NCBI GenBank assembly: GCA_947474205.1
Contig: CANJIC010000124.1
Location: 1 to 6,111 of the forward strand
Direction: 5' to 3'
Length of the DNA: 6,111 bases
Origin: Planctomycetaceae bacterium
GTDB taxonomy: Bacteria > Planctomycetota > Phycisphaerae > Phycisphaerales > SM1A02
Every line of letters begins with the position of its first letter. Within the stretch, counting starts at the first letter, position 1. This document shows, piece by piece, positions 5,390 to 6,111 of the stretch. The notes below the pieces were generated by a model. That model saw only the letters and a program-made list of their open reading frames with translations. It had not been told where the DNA came from and searched no databases. Position numbers and translations under genes: made by a program.

Positions 5390-5422
5390 GTTGGGCGACT
5401 CACCTAACTCCTTTTATTTATT
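5390..5422 (+). terminator. Probable intrinsic terminator downstream of proS
   Basis: GTTGGG (5390-5395) pairs with CCTAAC (5403-5408), 6 bp with one wobble, around the 7-nt loop CGACTCA. A T-rich run TCCTTTTATTTATT (5409-5422) follows directly. The stem is modest, but the hairpin plus T-run is the best terminator signal in the window. It fits the end of the proS transcript. Confidence 0.5.
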
Positions 5423-5524
5423 GAATTTGACGACAAATTGTGCAACCGCAATTGCTTCTTGTGCGGAATAGTTAATGTTGCATTGTGGCAGCAATTTGTT
5501 TTGCTCCAAGTCGAGGTTGAGGAA
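5423..5524 (+). other. AT-rich leader of the last gene, no clear element
   Basis: The stretch between the terminator-like hairpin and the last gene is AT-richer than its surroundings and should hold that gene's promoter. A TTGACG (5427-5432) resembles a -35 hexamer, but no good -10 lies at the right distance. I see no gene in it on either strand; the short frames here have no recognisable content. Confidence 0.4.
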
Positions 5525-5534
5525 AAAGGAAATC

Positions 5535-6111
5535 ATGAAAATTTGTTCTGTATCAATATTTGCCATTGGGGCTGTCACATTTGCCGCCAATGCAGGATTT
5601 GTGAATCCGCTCATTCCAACTTGGCGCGGCACCGCCGACACCGAGTACATGGGATGGGAAAATTTCACATCCGCGTATGGTGGTTCCAATCTTCCTGACG
5701 CTCCAAATAGCAACAACCTTGGCGGCTTGTACAACTTTGGAACAGGCGCTGTTTTAACAAGCACAAAGAATATTTATGGCACATCAGGTCCACTCTTTAT
5801 TTCCATGCTTGGTGGCATGACTGCCGCGCCGCGAAATCCGCTTGAAGTTGTCTTAAATATTTCCGCTGCTGGAACAGTCATCAACATGCAAAGCGTCACG
5901 CTTTCGCTTATGGACAATTTTGGAAGCTTGATTCGAGTCAATCCAATCGCCTCTATTGTTCGATCCGATGAACCATTTCAAATGGGTGGCCGCGTGCAAA
6001 CGCTCGCCTTCACTTGGAATTTCCAACCAAATATGATTGCCGCTACGCAGTGGCAAGTGAACTTTTCCAGCACCGGCGCCAACACTTCGCTTGACGCCGT
6101 CTCGCTGGATA
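5535..6111 (+). CDS. Exported protein, 5' part (runs off window), likely PEP-CTERM-type
   Basis: An open frame without stop runs from the ATG at 5535 to the window end, giving 192 residues so far. An AAAGGA (5525-5530) lies 4 nt before the ATG. The N-terminus MKICSVSIFAIGAVTFAANA is a typical Sec signal peptide, with likely signal peptidase I cleavage after residue 20 (motif ANA, then GFVNP). The mature part is rich in Asn, Gly, Ser and Thr and has alternating hydrophobic residues suggesting beta strands (for example LEVVLNI, VTLSLMDNFG), with few charges. Its ending in the window, TSLDAVSLD, resembles the segment that often precedes a C-terminal PEP-CTERM anchor in planctomycete exported proteins. 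That anchor would lie beyond the window, so this is an inference. Base use is AT-richer than proS. Its function is unknown; an extracellular or cell-surface role is likely. Confidence 0.8.
   Translation, partial: MKICSVSIFAIGAVTFAANAGFVNPLIPTWRGTADTEYMGWENFTSAYGGSNLPDAPNSNNLGGLYNFGTGAVLTSTKNIYGTSGPLFISMLGGMTAAPRNPLEVVLNISAAGTVINMQSVTLSLMDNFGSLIRVNPIASIVRSDEPFQMGGRVQTLAFTWNFQPNMIAATQWQVNFSSTGANTSLDAVSLD

Noticed and set aside
5427..5455. TTGACG as the -35 box of the last gene
   Set aside because: The -35 match is good but the bases 17-18 nt downstream (AATTGC/ATTGCT) are poor -10 boxes.
5438..5698. 86-codon + strand frame overlapping the start of the last gene
   Set aside because: Cys/His/Trp-rich shadow in another frame. 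The frame from 5535 has a Shine-Dalgarno, a signal peptide and no stop to the window end.

Overview
This window looks like a bacterial chromosome segment. It starts in a translation and transcription housekeeping cluster and ends in a secreted-protein gene. The order on the + strand is: 3' end of tuf (EF-Tu), rpmG (ribosomal protein L33), tRNA-Trp(CCA), secE, nusG, a small lipoprotein gene, a CHAD-domain gene, proS (prolyl-tRNA synthetase), a structured non-coding gap with a probable terminator, and the 5' part of an exported protein gene that runs off the end. All supported genes are on the + strand.

The organism is probably a member of the Planctomycetota, perhaps of Phycisphaerae type. This is an inference. 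The order tuf-rpmG-trnW-secE-nusG is widespread in bacteria, so it does not decide the phylum. Three things lean towards this group: a NusG with a long N-terminal extension, a prolyl-tRNA synthetase of the archaeal/eukaryote-like class ending in Tyr, and a final exported protein resembling the PEP-CTERM-type secreted proteins common there. No 16S or other decisive marker is present.

Region by region: 1-592 holds EF-Tu, L33 and tRNA-Trp, with a very long perfect-looking hairpin between tuf and rpmG. 593-1968 holds the SecE translocase subunit and the transcription factor NusG, only 5 nt apart and surely co-transcribed. 2009-3566 holds two genes not normally part of this cluster: a lipoprotein of unknown function and a polyphosphate-binding-type CHAD protein. 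The usual next genes after nusG (rplK, rplA, rplJ, rplL) are absent. 3683-5236 is proS. 5237-5534 is non-coding, with inverted repeats that can form a multi-branched RNA and a terminator-like hairpin followed by a T-rich run. 5535-6111 is the truncated exported protein.

EF-Tu, L33, tRNA-Trp and ProRS all serve protein synthesis. NusG links RNA polymerase to the ribosome or Rho, and SecE carries exported proteins such as the lipoprotein and the last protein through the membrane. The most unusual sequence-level signals are two perfect short tandem duplications, 12 bp at the tRNA-Trp 3' end and 11 bp across the nusG stop codon. The others are the tuf-rpmG hairpin, the NusG extension and the folded gap after proS. 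I saw no mobile element, CRISPR array or clearly novel multi-gene system.
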